The notes beneath the pieces were generated by a model. It did no database searches. It saw only the letters and a list, made by a program, of their open reading frames with translations, and was not told the origin of the DNA. Source: SIG440 sp045586925 (lineage in GTDB: Bacteria > Bacillota > Clostridia > Monoglobales > Monoglobaceae). Taken from it: 64,000 nucleotides of DNA. Shown in pieces: positions 28,101 through 37,497 of this stretch (the first letter of the stretch is position 1; each line of letters begins with the position of its first letter). The stretch is taken from positions 1 to 64,000 of the forward strand of contig JAZNBG010000013.1 of NCBI GenBank assembly GCA_045586925.1, in the 5' to 3' direction. The position numbers and the translations under genes were made by a program.

Positions 28101-28357
28101 GTGTTGAGTTGACAGTAAGCTCTGATGTAGAAACTACAGCAAAATTGAGTGTTTCTTATGAGGATGAAAGCAAACGACTTCTTGCTGTGGGTACATCAGA
28201 TAATATTAATCTGATGATTGATAATCCGACCCCTATCAAAGTTTATATTGACATTCCTTCAAATAATAAAGGCAGTTTGCGTGCTTTTGTATGGGAAAGC
28301 TTTGATACATTGAAACCTCTTTGTCCTTATATTCCCATTTTAACAGATTTACGATAA
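25157..28357 (+). CDS. Second secreted beta-helix protein, GH141-like
   Basis: A 1066-residue exported protein related to its neighbour. I prefer TTG 25157, with AAGGGG nine bases before it, just after the previous stop; an ATG at 25139 would overlap that gene by 17 bp. The signal peptide ends near SFSVSAEQ. A beta-sandwich (30-110) and a helical stretch precede HLAPNGNNTNSGSADSPLA, the start of the beta-helix with the block IKARYPN and repeated N-rich turns to about 800. One Big_2 Ig domain (VTISDDGVVTGLKTG) follows. The C-terminal module ends with LRAFVWESFDTLKPL, as in the 18642 protein. It lacks the amine-oxidase-like module and the terminal LamG of its paralogue, so the two probably cut different bonds. 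Confidence 0.78.
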   Translation: MKIKGRYLAFIIMCVVLMMHLTSFSVSAEQGIYVVSDNTEQLSTTVNDDGLTVFGYFGEKSGYPVTITVKNAVDGAIVCLEQVMTTERGYYCVLFPYDAEMLGQTYKVSVRSITDQMLYEKTLNYQPGTNKEVITGLLSGVSTTNEMEDLLWQYGTDIGIFGTELNSLDNPENVYSDLIGKDYLSLEDFQVAFKNALDEQKQVNASVHEVHLAPNGNNTNSGSADSPLATLECALKYIEFLMENGSEDNFEILLHGGEYSISSDIVIQKNQYKNHITIRNYNDEKPILNGSKEINNWESYQGNIYRAKIETGLNINVLFENKNMLIKARYPNKAASNAELFDEYLSAVSYNDSSTQFMYNEGDLPDIENTHDLEAVIFSGGSGGTYMWGMNIIKLASFQPESNLISLSSEALYTIGTGSKYYMQGAVEFIDTPGEFYYDNKTGYIYYYPTDGVIEGKVVSYPVVNNMLTIQNKNGKNISDITIDGLTICCTDRNSRVDIFGNNSGGNGIYINNAKNINIKNCEIYSVGGNAIAVEGNLQNSIFSGNYLYNNGMGGVTVTGTEFDVTKNNKIENNYICRQTLIVHSSAGITLNSYNADGNVISHNCLHDFKRSGITLNYAEGNNIIEYNDISNGCNGSDDSGMVYISQTTGETTIRNNYIHDADSVGGYMGIYADEGSDNTIIEKNLITRLYGNCSNAILAKGDDIHITNNYLIDCPDIVGAAIASSMKFDTTERMVIERNLIYNCSTMIFSHSSVSDSTQRLASSDYNAYYNAQGEYTFRHRNSTTSIYDFDEYRELGYEQNSIVQDPQFISNKNGDVRLSYASPALSIGIEPLELGKMGLRSDFVYGDTSDSVLKTLFVKRNDDAVNGGFVEINVGESISLDVLVRNENGFTVSEEDYTIGFVTEPNDFVTISDDGVVTGLKTGVVRITANAQMENSDVCAEFDVVILEKTSENSALRIQGLVVKNQAGKNLTEIESGKLSVELTVSSDVETTAKLSVSYEDESKRLLAVGTSDNINLMIDNPTPIKVYIDIPSNNKGSLRAFVWESFDTLKPLCPYIPILTDLR

Positions 28358-28393
28358 AATGATAAATGTAACATATAAGAAGGAGGGATAAAC

Positions 28394-29476
28394 TTGAGCT
28401 ATAAAATCATTATTGTTGATGATGAACCTGTACTTTGTCAAGGATTAAAGAAATATATACAGAACAATTTTTCAGATTTTTGTGTAGTGGCAACATTTAA
28501 TAAAGGGGAACAAGCCATTGAATATATAAGGTCAAATGTCGTTGATGTTGTTATAACGGATATAAAAATGTTTGATATTTCCGGTATTGATTTGGCGAAA
28601 ATGATTTATGAAGAATTTCCTAATATTCGTGTAATATTAATAAGCGGATATGCAAACTTTGATTATGCAAAGGATGCAATGAAATATCGCGTTGTTGATT
28701 ATCTGACAAAACCAATCGATTTTCAGGAATTAAAAAATGTACTCAATCAAACAATTTCAGAAATCAAACATACTGAAAAAGAAAAGAAGACTACGTATAA
28801 TGAAAAAATAACCTTGATTAATGATACATTCAGGTATAGCAAGATTTTAATTAATGCCTTCTTAAATGATAACGATTCTATGTTGTCAGAAACTGTTGAA
28901 GCTATTGTAACAATTTCGATATCTGATGAATGCACGACGAACGATAAGTTATACTTATGTAATATATGTGATATGATTCTACAAGGTTTGGAGCAAAATA
29001 GTATTCATATTGCGCTTGAATTGGGCAAAGAGTATTTAGCTCAAAAAATTATTTCGTTTAATAGTGTTGATGAAATAAGACGTTTCTTAGTGGATTATTT
29101 TTATAGAATAGTTGATGGAAACGCGAGATTTGAAGGAAAACGCAATCAGATGATAATGCAACGTGCTAAACGTTTTATCGATAGAAACTATGCAAAAGCT
29201 ATTTCGTTGGAGGATGTTGCAGAATATGTTGGCCTGAGTCCGACATATTTCAGTAAATTGTTCCGTACTGAACAAGAGCAGACATTTATTAACTATATAA
29301 CAGATATCAGAATTGAACATTCTATAAGGCTTCTTAAAGAAAGTGAGTGTAAAATTGCAGAAATTAGTGAAAAGGTGGGTTTGGGTTGTAGTACCTATTT
29401 TATTTCACTGTTTAAGAAGAAAACAGGTATGTCGCCTAATGAATACAGAAAATCCTTTAAGAAAGACGAGGTGTAA
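28394..29476 (+). CDS. YesN-type response regulator (receiver plus AraC HTH)
   Basis: A 360-residue cytosolic regulator. The receiver has the acidic pair Asp9-Asp10, the phosphorylation site Asp56 (VVITDIKM) and the conserved Lys in YLTKPID near 106. A middle helical region of about 120 residues links to a C-terminal AraC double helix-turn-helix ending TGMSPNEYRKSF. It starts with TTG at 28394 behind the strong AGGAGGG (28381-28387). It is 36 bp after the beta-helix gene and 5 bp before the kinase gene, its partner. YesN-type regulators typically activate glycan-uptake loci when the kinase senses oligosaccharide outside the cell; here the target is probably the surrounding locus. Confidence 0.94.
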   Translation: MSYKIIIVDDEPVLCQGLKKYIQNNFSDFCVVATFNKGEQAIEYIRSNVVDVVITDIKMFDISGIDLAKMIYEEFPNIRVILISGYANFDYAKDAMKYRVVDYLTKPIDFQELKNVLNQTISEIKHTEKEKKTTYNEKITLINDTFRYSKILINAFLNDNDSMLSETVEAIVTISISDECTTNDKLYLCNICDMILQGLEQNSIHIALELGKEYLAQKIISFNSVDEIRRFLVDYFYRIVDGNARFEGKRNQMIMQRAKRFIDRNYAKAISLEDVAEYVGLSPTYFSKLFRTEQEQTFINYITDIRIEHSIRLLKESECKIAEISEKVGLGCSTYFISLFKKKTGMSPNEYRKSFKKDEV

Positions 29477-29481
29477 GTTAA

Positions 29482-31221
29482 ATGCCTTTAAAAAAGGGGT
29501 TTATGTTTAGTATTGAAAACAAAAGATTTAATAAATTATTCTTTAGGATTTTTTGCACTGCAACGTTAGTATCCTTTTTGCTGACATTGTTTTTTGGCGG
29601 ATATACCTATTATACCAGCAAGAGGACTTTTTCTGACAAAATTGAAAATTCTAATAATGAGTCGCTTTATTATATAAAGAATGTTGTTGATGATGCTATT
29701 AGAAATATGGACAAAATTGCGATCAATACAAAACTGCAATCTTCGGTAGAAAAATTTATATTAAGCGGAACAGCAAATCAAGAAACTCTTAATAACATTA
29801 AAGAATATATTGAAAATTATAGGGCCATATACAGATATATACATTCGGTATATATTTATGAAGAAAAAGGCAAACATGTATTTATGAGTAAAAATGATAT
29901 ATTGCAGACTCATTCAATAGAAGAATTTCATGATATAAAATGGTATAAACAGTACCAGTTGATGGATTGTAATTCTGTGAGTATTTATGAACATACGCAG
30001 AAAGGAAGTTATCCGTATCTGCTGACTATTATCAGACCTGTTAGTTTCAACCGAAAAGACAAAGCAGGGGCTGTTGTTATAAACCTAGATGTTATAGAAC
30101 TTACCAAGTTGTTAAAACATGAAAATGACAAACAAAAAATTTTTTTGATTTCAGATGATGGGAATATAGTTTTAAGCTGTGACAGAAAGTATATATTTCA
30201 GAATGAGGAAAATGAAGATTATAAGCAATTGTTGAAAAATAAAAGCATGTATATTTCAAAAGCTGAATCTGATTATAATAATTGGCAATATATAATGTAT
30301 GATTTTAGTGATGAGTATGAGGAAGAATGGATTAGCTTTTTTTGGCAGAATATCATTGTATGTATTATCTTTTTTGTGATTTCTCTATTTGTAACATACA
30401 TTTTAACGGTGAGAAACTATAAACCTATAAGTAACATTGTTACATTTGTTGATAAAACAAACATTGACACAACAAAATTAGAGGAAAGTCAACATACGGG
30501 TAATAAATATGCAGACAAGCTTGTTTCTATGCTTGTTGGTAAACACAGTAAAAAAGATGATGAGATAATCAAGATGTTTATGAGCTATAACGATGCTCAG
30601 ATTATGGCTCTGCAATCACAGATAAAGGCACATTTTTTGCATAATATACTTTTAACAATTCAGTGGCGTGCATATGAAATGACCGAAACAGAAAATGATG
30701 TTTCAATTATGATATGTAAGTTAGGAAAATTTTTGAAATCAAGTGTAGAGATTAATACATCTATTTTAACTGTTGATGAAGAAATTGCCAACGCAATGCT
30801 ATATACAGACTTGATGCTAATGAGGTATGAGGATGTTTTTTGCGTTAATTGGGATATTGATGAAGATGCACTTGAGTTTAAATGCATTAATATATGTCTT
30901 CAGCCAATCATAGAAAATGCAATTGAGCACGGACTACGTCGCAAGAATACCAAGGGAACCCTTACAATAAAAGTTAAAGCATATAATGATTTTATACATT
31001 TTTATGTTATTGATGATGGTATAGGGATAGAACACGAAAAGGTTACAGAATTAAACAGAAAGCTTTTAGATGAGAAAGCAGAATATGATAATAGTCATAT
31101 TGGACTTTCAAATGTTGCAAAAAGATTGAAAATGATGTTTGGTACAGAAAGTTCAATCAGCATAGAGAGTGAAGAAAAAGTTGGTACCACAGTAAAAGTT
31201 GTTTTTTCAAAAGTACGGTAG
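29482..31221 (+). CDS. YesM-type sensor histidine kinase
   Basis: A 579-residue membrane kinase. One membrane helix lies at about 20-42 (FRIFCTATLVSFLLTLFFGG), an extracellular sensor of about 240 residues follows, and a second helix lies near 290-310 (IIVCIIFFVISLFVTYIL), then HAMP-like sequence. The phosphoacceptor is His384 in QIKAHFLHN; the usual motif is QINPHFLYN, so Pro is replaced by Ala. The ATP-binding domain has the N box IIENAIEHGL, the DDGIGI G1 box and HIGLSNVAKRL. It should phosphorylate the regulator encoded just upstream. The sensor is probably a Cache-type domain binding an extracellular sugar or its binding protein. Confidence 0.93.
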   Translation: MPLKKGFMFSIENKRFNKLFFRIFCTATLVSFLLTLFFGGYTYYTSKRTFSDKIENSNNESLYYIKNVVDDAIRNMDKIAINTKLQSSVEKFILSGTANQETLNNIKEYIENYRAIYRYIHSVYIYEEKGKHVFMSKNDILQTHSIEEFHDIKWYKQYQLMDCNSVSIYEHTQKGSYPYLLTIIRPVSFNRKDKAGAVVINLDVIELTKLLKHENDKQKIFLISDDGNIVLSCDRKYIFQNEENEDYKQLLKNKSMYISKAESDYNNWQYIMYDFSDEYEEEWISFFWQNIIVCIIFFVISLFVTYILTVRNYKPISNIVTFVDKTNIDTTKLEESQHTGNKYADKLVSMLVGKHSKKDDEIIKMFMSYNDAQIMALQSQIKAHFLHNILLTIQWRAYEMTETENDVSIMICKLGKFLKSSVEINTSILTVDEEIANAMLYTDLMLMRYEDVFCVNWDIDEDALEFKCINICLQPIIENAIEHGLRRKNTKGTLTIKVKAYNDFIHFYVIDDGIGIEHEKVTELNRKLLDEKAEYDNSHIGLSNVAKRLKMMFGTESSISIESEEKVGTTVKVVFSKVR

Positions 31222-31271
31222 TTATAATAGTGAATGGTAAAAATGTATACGTTTTTAGGGGAGGAAAAAAG

Positions 31272-32894
31272 ATGCTTACAGATATTCAAATCAAAAAAAT
31301 AATGGACTCACTTACTCTGGATGATAAAATTGGTCAAATGTTTTGCTATTGGCTTGACCCCAGATTAGACACTGAGGAGGTAGAACGCAGAGTAAAGGAT
31401 ACGTTACCCGGTTCATTTTTTGTGGCAGGTGTTACGAGGGAGGAAATCAAAGACTGCACAAAACACATGGAAAAATATACAAAACTTCCTCCGATGATTG
31501 CAGCAGACGTAGAAAAAGGACCCGGACATGTAGTGTATGGAGAGACTGATTTGCCTTTTCAAATGGCATGGGGTGCTTGTAATGATGAGGAACTAATTGA
31601 AAAGGCACATATTGCAACTGCTGAACGCTGTCGGGAACTTGGTATACATTGGACATTTTCACCTATTGTTGACATAAATTACAACAAAGACAATCCGGTT
31701 GTAAACATAAGGGCAATATCGGATGTTCCAGAATGTGTAGCAAGAATAGGAACGGCAGCTGTCCGAGGTTATCAGAAAAACGGAATGATGGTTGCCGGAT
31801 GCAAACATTTTCCAGGTGACGGTGTTGATGATAGAAATCAGCATTTCTGTACAACAATCAATAGGCTTGATGAGAAAACGTGGATGGAGACATTTGGTTA
31901 TGTATATAAGGAAATGTTTAAGGTGGGAGCAGCTTCTGTTATGGTAGCACATATTTCTTTGCCTGCCTTTGATGAAAAAATCAATGACAGATTAGGTTAT
32001 CCTCCTGCAAGCCTTAGCTATAATTTACAAACTAAACTTTTAAAAGAAAAATTAGGCTTTAGCGGTTGTATTGTATCAGATGCCTTGTCGATGGTAGGCG
32101 CGTGTGCAGTAGTTGAACCCGAACGACTTCCGATTGAGTTCATTAAAGCCGGTGGAGATGTATTGCTTTTCCCACTACCGGAATGGCACGGTTATATCAA
32201 AGAAGCAGTCGAATCGGGTGAAATCTCTATGCAGCGTATTGATGATGCAGTAAGCAGAATTATCAGACTGAAAGATAAGGCGCGCTTGTTCGAAGATCAG
32301 AACTTGGTTTTGAACGATATGGAACATCTATATGATTTGCAAAAGCTTGCAGATGAGATCGCAGAGAAGTCGTTATGCAAAATCAGGGATGAAGACGCTG
32401 TTCTTCCTCTTAAGTTAAATCCTGACGACAAGATTCTTATATTAAATTTAAGAAAAGATAAAAATCCAAAAACAGAAGCCTATGAAAGAGACTTGACTAT
32501 TGTAGAAAAGGAACTTCAAAAAAGAGGCTATAGAACAGTTACATATGTAAATCCATCCCGAAAAGAATTCGAAAAGGACTTTGTTGATGCAGCGGCCGTT
32601 TTAATAAATTTTGATTCGCGGAGATATTTTGGTGGTTCCTTGCGCATAACATGGGATCATGTTGCACCATTTTGGAGAGCGGAAGTTTTAAAGCATCCAA
32701 AAGTGATTTTTACATCCTTTGGTTGTCCATATAAATTGTACGATTTTCCATATTTAAAGTGCTATGTCAATACTTTTTCAACAATGGAATGTTCGCAGCG
32801 TGCTTTTGTTCGTGCAATTTTAGGTGAAATTGAATTTCAAGGTAAAAATCCTGTAAGTTTGCCGGACTTTTTCGAATCTGAGGTTGAGAAATAA
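31272..32894 (+). CDS. GH3-family glycoside hydrolase, NagZ-like motif
   Basis: A 540-residue cytosolic enzyme without signal peptide, starting at ATG 31272 behind GGGGAGG. The (beta/alpha)8 domain has CKHFPGDG and the nucleophile Asp in IVSDALSM. The general acid loop of NagZ-type beta-N-acetylhexosaminidases is KHFPGHG-x4-DSH; here it reads KHFPGDG-VDDR-NQH, keeping the His but changing Asp-Ser to Asn-Gln. A second alpha/beta domain of about 180 residues follows, as in two-domain GH3 enzymes. It removes terminal beta-sugars from imported oligosaccharides. Beta-N-acetylhexosaminidase is my first guess and beta-glucosidase the alternative. It follows the kinase gene by 50 bp. Confidence 0.9.
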   Translation: MLTDIQIKKIMDSLTLDDKIGQMFCYWLDPRLDTEEVERRVKDTLPGSFFVAGVTREEIKDCTKHMEKYTKLPPMIAADVEKGPGHVVYGETDLPFQMAWGACNDEELIEKAHIATAERCRELGIHWTFSPIVDINYNKDNPVVNIRAISDVPECVARIGTAAVRGYQKNGMMVAGCKHFPGDGVDDRNQHFCTTINRLDEKTWMETFGYVYKEMFKVGAASVMVAHISLPAFDEKINDRLGYPPASLSYNLQTKLLKEKLGFSGCIVSDALSMVGACAVVEPERLPIEFIKAGGDVLLFPLPEWHGYIKEAVESGEISMQRIDDAVSRIIRLKDKARLFEDQNLVLNDMEHLYDLQKLADEIAEKSLCKIRDEDAVLPLKLNPDDKILILNLRKDKNPKTEAYERDLTIVEKELQKRGYRTVTYVNPSRKEFEKDFVDAAAVLINFDSRRYFGGSLRITWDHVAPFWRAEVLKHPKVIFTSFGCPYKLYDFPYLKCYVNTFSTMECSQRAFVRAILGEIEFQGKNPVSLPDFFESEVEK

Positions 32895-32934
32895 TTTGTA
32901 ATACGTGAACTGAATTAACTAAAGGAGTAAATCT

Positions 32935-35337
32935 ATGATTGTACTTATACAGAATCAAAAAACAGACTACAAAATTGCGATTCCTGATGATGCGAGTATT
33001 GTAGAGAAAAAAGCTGCAGAAGAATTGGCTTTATATTTAGAAAAAACATATGGTGTTTTGCTCCCTGTCTGTAAAGAAAATGAAATTACAGATAACGCAA
33101 TATATGTAGGACATACAATATTTGCAAAAGTAAATGGAATAAAAGGAGACAACATAGAGAATTGGCATGTTTGCATATGCGGCCGGAATGTTGTATTGAC
33201 GGGCGGAATAACCAATAAAGACAGGGGGGTTATATATTCTGTATACCATTTTTTAGAGGATATTGTTGGTATAAGATGGTGGAGTTGGTTTGAAGAATAT
33301 ATCCCGGAAGCAAACATTCTTTGTATTCAAGAAAACTATAAAAATAGTGGAACTCCTTTTTTTGAATACAGGAACATAGCAGATTCCTTTTCGGTAGTTG
33401 ATTTACCATACATAATGCGTAACAGGTTAAATGCGTGGTGTGATGATATTTTAGAAGAGGGAGCAGGTCATCCGGAGTTTGTTGCCAGGGGTGGCATAAA
33501 GCACATTGGATTTCCCGGCAATACGCACACTTTACCTAAAATGATTCCAATCGATATGTATTATGATGAACATCCTGAATGGTTTGCATATGATGAATTG
33601 TCCAACAGTAGACTAAAAACAGATAGAAGACAGGCTTTATATTGTTTGACAAATGAGAGTTTGATTCAATTTACAGCAGAAAAAGCTATCGAGTACATTG
33701 ATAAAAATATTCAAGAAGCCGAGAAAAATGGTTTGGAAATGCCGTGCTTTTTTTCTGTGACTATGGCAGACATGGAAGGCTATTGTCAGTGTGAAAAGTG
33801 TAAAGAGGTTAACGAAAAGTCGGGCAAGACCGGATATAATTTAAAATTTGTAAATGCTGTTGCCGAGATTGTCGAAAAAAAGTATCCGGAGATTCCTATT
33901 GAAACTTTGGTATATTGGGATTACATTGAACCTCCCAAGGACGACACTGTTCCGGCTAAAAATGTTTTAATTCGTTTGGCTGATCTTAAAATAGATCTTC
34001 TTCGAGACATTGAATCACCTACCAACAGAGAAGAAATGCGTCTTTTGACGCAATGGGGTACATTATGCAAGAAAAATGATACAAAGTTATATATTTGGGA
34101 TTATTATTTACAACAGTATCCAAATTGCATGATGCCATATTTTTTAAAACTTCAAAAAAACTTTAAATATTTTTATGAAAATCAAGGCAGGGGCTGTTTT
34201 ATTGAACACGAAACATCACATATAAGTGACTTTTGGACAATGACACAATGGCTCTTAACCAGAGTTATGGAGAATCCCTATCAGGATTTTAATGCACTGA
34301 TTGATGATTTTACTACCAGATACTATGGCGATGCAGCGACTTATATTAAAGAATATATTGACTTGCTTGATAAAAACTTATCGGAAAATGCATGCCGGAT
34401 TATGGTTTTTGAACAGGCTGTTTTGGGTAATTATGTCAATTACAAAACAATCAGAGATGGTATGGAAATCTTGCTCAAAGCAGAAAAAGCAGTTAAAAAC
34501 GATAAATTGTGTCTGTCAAGAGTCCATACTGTGATGAGTTGCTTATACAGAACATTGATGTTAAGATATGAAGAATTTCAGACAATAGCCCAAAAACACA
34601 ATGAGACTATCAATATTTCCAAGCAGTCAGCAGCAGAACTTGTTATTTCATATTTAGAAGAAAATGCTCACGTGTATGCAAAACAGGTTGAGGGAAAAAT
34701 TCTCAATGAAAATGTAGTTAAAGCAGTTGAAGGAGAAATCGCTTTTATAAAGAGATATTTGGAAAAACCAAATCCCATCATAGAAACCCTTGATGAACTT
34801 TTAAAATATGGAACAGAAAATGTATATGCAATCTCTGGTACCAAATTAATTGGGATGGCCGGATGCGGAATGTTACCCGGTGGTCATCAAATGGGTGAGA
34901 TGATTGAATGGTCAAATGAGAGAAGTCGTGATGTTTTAAAAATTTCTCCGCGTGAAATGCCGACACGACGAATGTATCAACACCTTGCAGGGAAAAAAGA
35001 TGATGATACACCAAATCCGTTGCGGTTTTATACAGATGGTTATGGTGAAAATACAGTTTTGGAACTTTTTCAGGAAGATTTGCTTAAAGAACAATATCAT
35101 CTTTATAAAATTGGCAAAGTAAAAGGTGTTAGTCAGAATAGTGCAACAATGCTTAGATTGTTCGATTATCTTGGGTATTGCGTTGGAATTAGTTGTTTAT
35201 ATGAAGTGTTCCCGTCTGACACATATGGTATCTATATTGACCTTAAAGTTACAGGAGAAGGGTATGGTGGAAATATTGAAGAGCAAGATGCATTATATAT
35301 TGATGCCATTTATCTTGTAAACGAAAAAAGTAATTAA
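32935..35337 (+). CDS. DUF4838 protein with hexosaminidase/glucuronidase-like N-terminal domain
   Basis: An 800-residue cytosolic protein. Residues 1-125 look like the alpha/beta domain that precedes GH20, GH67 and GH84 barrels (AAEELALYLEKTYG, RGVIYSVYHFLEDIVGIRWW). Residues 140-480 match the DUF4838 pattern, a TIM-barrel-like region with the Cys pair CQCEKC and the WDYYLQQYP and EHETSHISDF blocks. The C-terminal 200 residues may be a beta-sandwich (GTKLIGMAGCGMLPGG). The function of DUF4838 is not established; it recurs in polysaccharide loci and is thought to be a glycosidase. The ATG follows AAAGGAG. It precedes another putative glycosidase by 8 bp, so they probably act on the same compound. 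Confidence 0.8.
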   Translation: MIVLIQNQKTDYKIAIPDDASIVEKKAAEELALYLEKTYGVLLPVCKENEITDNAIYVGHTIFAKVNGIKGDNIENWHVCICGRNVVLTGGITNKDRGVIYSVYHFLEDIVGIRWWSWFEEYIPEANILCIQENYKNSGTPFFEYRNIADSFSVVDLPYIMRNRLNAWCDDILEEGAGHPEFVARGGIKHIGFPGNTHTLPKMIPIDMYYDEHPEWFAYDELSNSRLKTDRRQALYCLTNESLIQFTAEKAIEYIDKNIQEAEKNGLEMPCFFSVTMADMEGYCQCEKCKEVNEKSGKTGYNLKFVNAVAEIVEKKYPEIPIETLVYWDYIEPPKDDTVPAKNVLIRLADLKIDLLRDIESPTNREEMRLLTQWGTLCKKNDTKLYIWDYYLQQYPNCMMPYFLKLQKNFKYFYENQGRGCFIEHETSHISDFWTMTQWLLTRVMENPYQDFNALIDDFTTRYYGDAATYIKEYIDLLDKNLSENACRIMVFEQAVLGNYVNYKTIRDGMEILLKAEKAVKNDKLCLSRVHTVMSCLYRTLMLRYEEFQTIAQKHNETINISKQSAAELVISYLEENAHVYAKQVEGKILNENVVKAVEGEIAFIKRYLEKPNPIIETLDELLKYGTENVYAISGTKLIGMAGCGMLPGGHQMGEMIEWSNERSRDVLKISPREMPTRRMYQHLAGKKDDDTPNPLRFYTDGYGENTVLELFQEDLLKEQYHLYKIGKVKGVSQNSATMLRLFDYLGYCVGISCLYEVFPSDTYGIYIDLKVTGEGYGGNIEEQDALYIDAIYLVNEKSN

Positions 35338-35345
35338 CGGGAGTG

Positions 35346-37484
35346 ATGGCGTTGGAAAAACCATTTGAATTTACAAAAAAGTTATTGGAAGTACATAAAC
35401 CCTCACGCATAAATCGTGATAAAATGAGTGAACTGCAAGGTGTTAAAGTTAACTCTGAATGGAAAATATCATTGACTAAAGATGCTACGATTGTATTGCA
35501 GAATGCCGCGGCTGATCTGCAGGAGTATTTTGAGATTTCTATGGAGTGCAAGGTTGATATTGAAACCGCAGATGCACCTTCTGATAAAAGAATATTTATA
35601 TCTGTCGATGAAAGTATGCCCGAGAGAACCTTTCGCATAATTGTCGAAACTGCGAATGATACAATCAGAATTATAGGGTCAGATGATCGGAGTGCCGCAC
35701 AGGGATGCTATTCTCTGGAGGATGAAATGAATCTGAATGAAGCACCTATTCTTGAACCTTGTGACAAAACGATGCATATGCGCTTTTCGCCAAGGATTAT
35801 ATTTTCCGGTATGCAGTTTGATAATTATCCGGACGAGCATTTGAGGATGATTGCTCATGCAGGGATTGATGCAATTCAGGTCGGGATAACTGCTGATATC
35901 ATCACCAATCCTGAAAGGAGTTCATTTGTTAGTGAGATAATAGAACGTGCGGCAAAATTTGGCATAGATGTGTATAGCTCCAACAGATTTAAAAATCTTT
36001 ATCATCCGGATGATAAAGAGGCGTATGAGTATTATAACAACACCTATGGTAAATTATTCGATGTATGTCCGAAACTGAAAGGCCTTTTTATTGTTGGGGA
36101 GTGTTGTGAATTTCCATCGAATGACATCCGAACAACAGGTAAATCCTGGCGAGAATCTTTGAATGATGAAAAGCCCAGCCCGGGGTGGTTTCCTTGCAAT
36201 GATTACCCACAGTTTATCTCGATGGTGAGTGATGTTATTCGTGCACACTCAACTGAGGCAGAACTGGTATTCTGGACATATAACTGGGGTTATGAAAAAC
36301 AGGAACTGCGTGAGGAACTTTTGAGGAATATGCCCGAAGGTGTGACCTTGATGGCAACTTTTGAAATGTTTGAGGAGATAAACATTTCTCCTGAAATACA
36401 GGAGTTCACCACAGATTATACTTTGTGGCAAATAGGTCCCGGCAAGTATTTTAAAACTGAATCTGCTATTGCCAAAGAAAGAAATATGCGTATGATTGCG
36501 ATGACCAATACGGGAGGTAATACATGGGATGTTGGAGCGGTGCCGTATTTGCCGGCGCCGCAAAGGTGGATAAAACGTTGGAAAGCTGTTGCTGAATCTC
36601 AGGATAATTTGCGCCTTGACGGTGTAAGAGAGTCACACACCTACGGTTTTTGGCCGTCGATACTTCCCGAAATCGCTAAATATGCATATATGGTTCCTAT
36701 GCCGGATTTGGACAAACTTCTGGAAAGAATAGTTGTTCGTGATTTTGGCGTTGATAACAAAGATGATGTTTTAAAAAGTTTTGAATTGTTTTCAGAGGGA
36801 ATGGAACATTGTGTATCCACAAATGAAGACCAATATGGCCCGGCCCGTGTTGGCCCTGCTTATCCTTTGTTTTACAAAAGATGGGAATTGATTCCAAAAG
36901 GACCTGAGTCAAAAGGCGATGTGAACTATGAAGGCTATCCTGTTTATACATATAATTTGGACAGAGTTGAAAAACTGCAGTATGAAACAGCGGAATATAA
37001 AAAAATGGCTCGCCTGTTTGATGAGGGAACGGGCTTGCTGTCAAAGGTTATATTAAGTTTGTCAGGGCGAAAAAAGCAAGATGCTGAAGAATTGTTGGGA
37101 GTAGCCAAATTTATTGCGAATACCGCACGGACTGTTTATCACGTTAAAAGATGGCATTATTTGAAAGGTCGGTTAGGCGTTTATGTTGATGCCAAGCCCG
37201 TATGGGTGGGTGGCAGAAAAAATATGCCAGATGCAAAAAAGGCAGAAAAACCGCTTGTGGCGGTTGAAAATCCAAAGCCTATTATACAGGAACTTATTGA
37301 TATTATAAATCTTGAAATCAAAAATGCTGAGGACACAATTCCGCTTGTTGAAGCAAACTCAAGATTAGGTTATAATCAGGAGTTTGATTATTGTTGTGCT
37401 CCTGAACAGTTAAAATGGAAAATAGAAATGGCAAAACGTACACTCAACGATGAGCTTTTACCTTTGCTTCAGAATAATGTATAA
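35346..37484 (+). CDS. Putative glycoside hydrolase of uncharacterised family, paralogue of the 58672 protein
   Basis: About 712 residues, no signal peptide. The N-terminal 140 residues resemble the zincin-like domain before hexosaminidase barrels (IIVETANDTIRIIGSDDR). A TIM-barrel-like region (145-450) follows, with VGECCEFPSND near 251-261, FWTYNWG near 310 and ESHTYGFWPSI near 430. A helical C-terminal domain ends with EDTIPLVEANSRLG. All these blocks recur in the protein at 58672-60786. The glutamates in GExxEFPSND and E-(S/C)-H-x-x-GF are the best candidates for catalysis. I do not recognise a named family. An upstream ATG at 35346 is close to GGGAG; TTG at 35352 is better spaced, so the start is uncertain by two codons. 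Confidence 0.75.
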   Translation: MALEKPFEFTKKLLEVHKPSRINRDKMSELQGVKVNSEWKISLTKDATIVLQNAAADLQEYFEISMECKVDIETADAPSDKRIFISVDESMPERTFRIIVETANDTIRIIGSDDRSAAQGCYSLEDEMNLNEAPILEPCDKTMHMRFSPRIIFSGMQFDNYPDEHLRMIAHAGIDAIQVGITADIITNPERSSFVSEIIERAAKFGIDVYSSNRFKNLYHPDDKEAYEYYNNTYGKLFDVCPKLKGLFIVGECCEFPSNDIRTTGKSWRESLNDEKPSPGWFPCNDYPQFISMVSDVIRAHSTEAELVFWTYNWGYEKQELREELLRNMPEGVTLMATFEMFEEINISPEIQEFTTDYTLWQIGPGKYFKTESAIAKERNMRMIAMTNTGGNTWDVGAVPYLPAPQRWIKRWKAVAESQDNLRLDGVRESHTYGFWPSILPEIAKYAYMVPMPDLDKLLERIVVRDFGVDNKDDVLKSFELFSEGMEHCVSTNEDQYGPARVGPAYPLFYKRWELIPKGPESKGDVNYEGYPVYTYNLDRVEKLQYETAEYKKMARLFDEGTGLLSKVILSLSGRKKQDAEELLGVAKFIANTARTVYHVKRWHYLKGRLGVYVDAKPVWVGGRKNMPDAKKAEKPLVAVENPKPIIQELIDIINLEIKNAEDTIPLVEANSRLGYNQEFDYCCAPEQLKWKIEMAKRTLNDELLPLLQNNV

Positions 37485-37497
37485 AGGAGAAAGTGTT

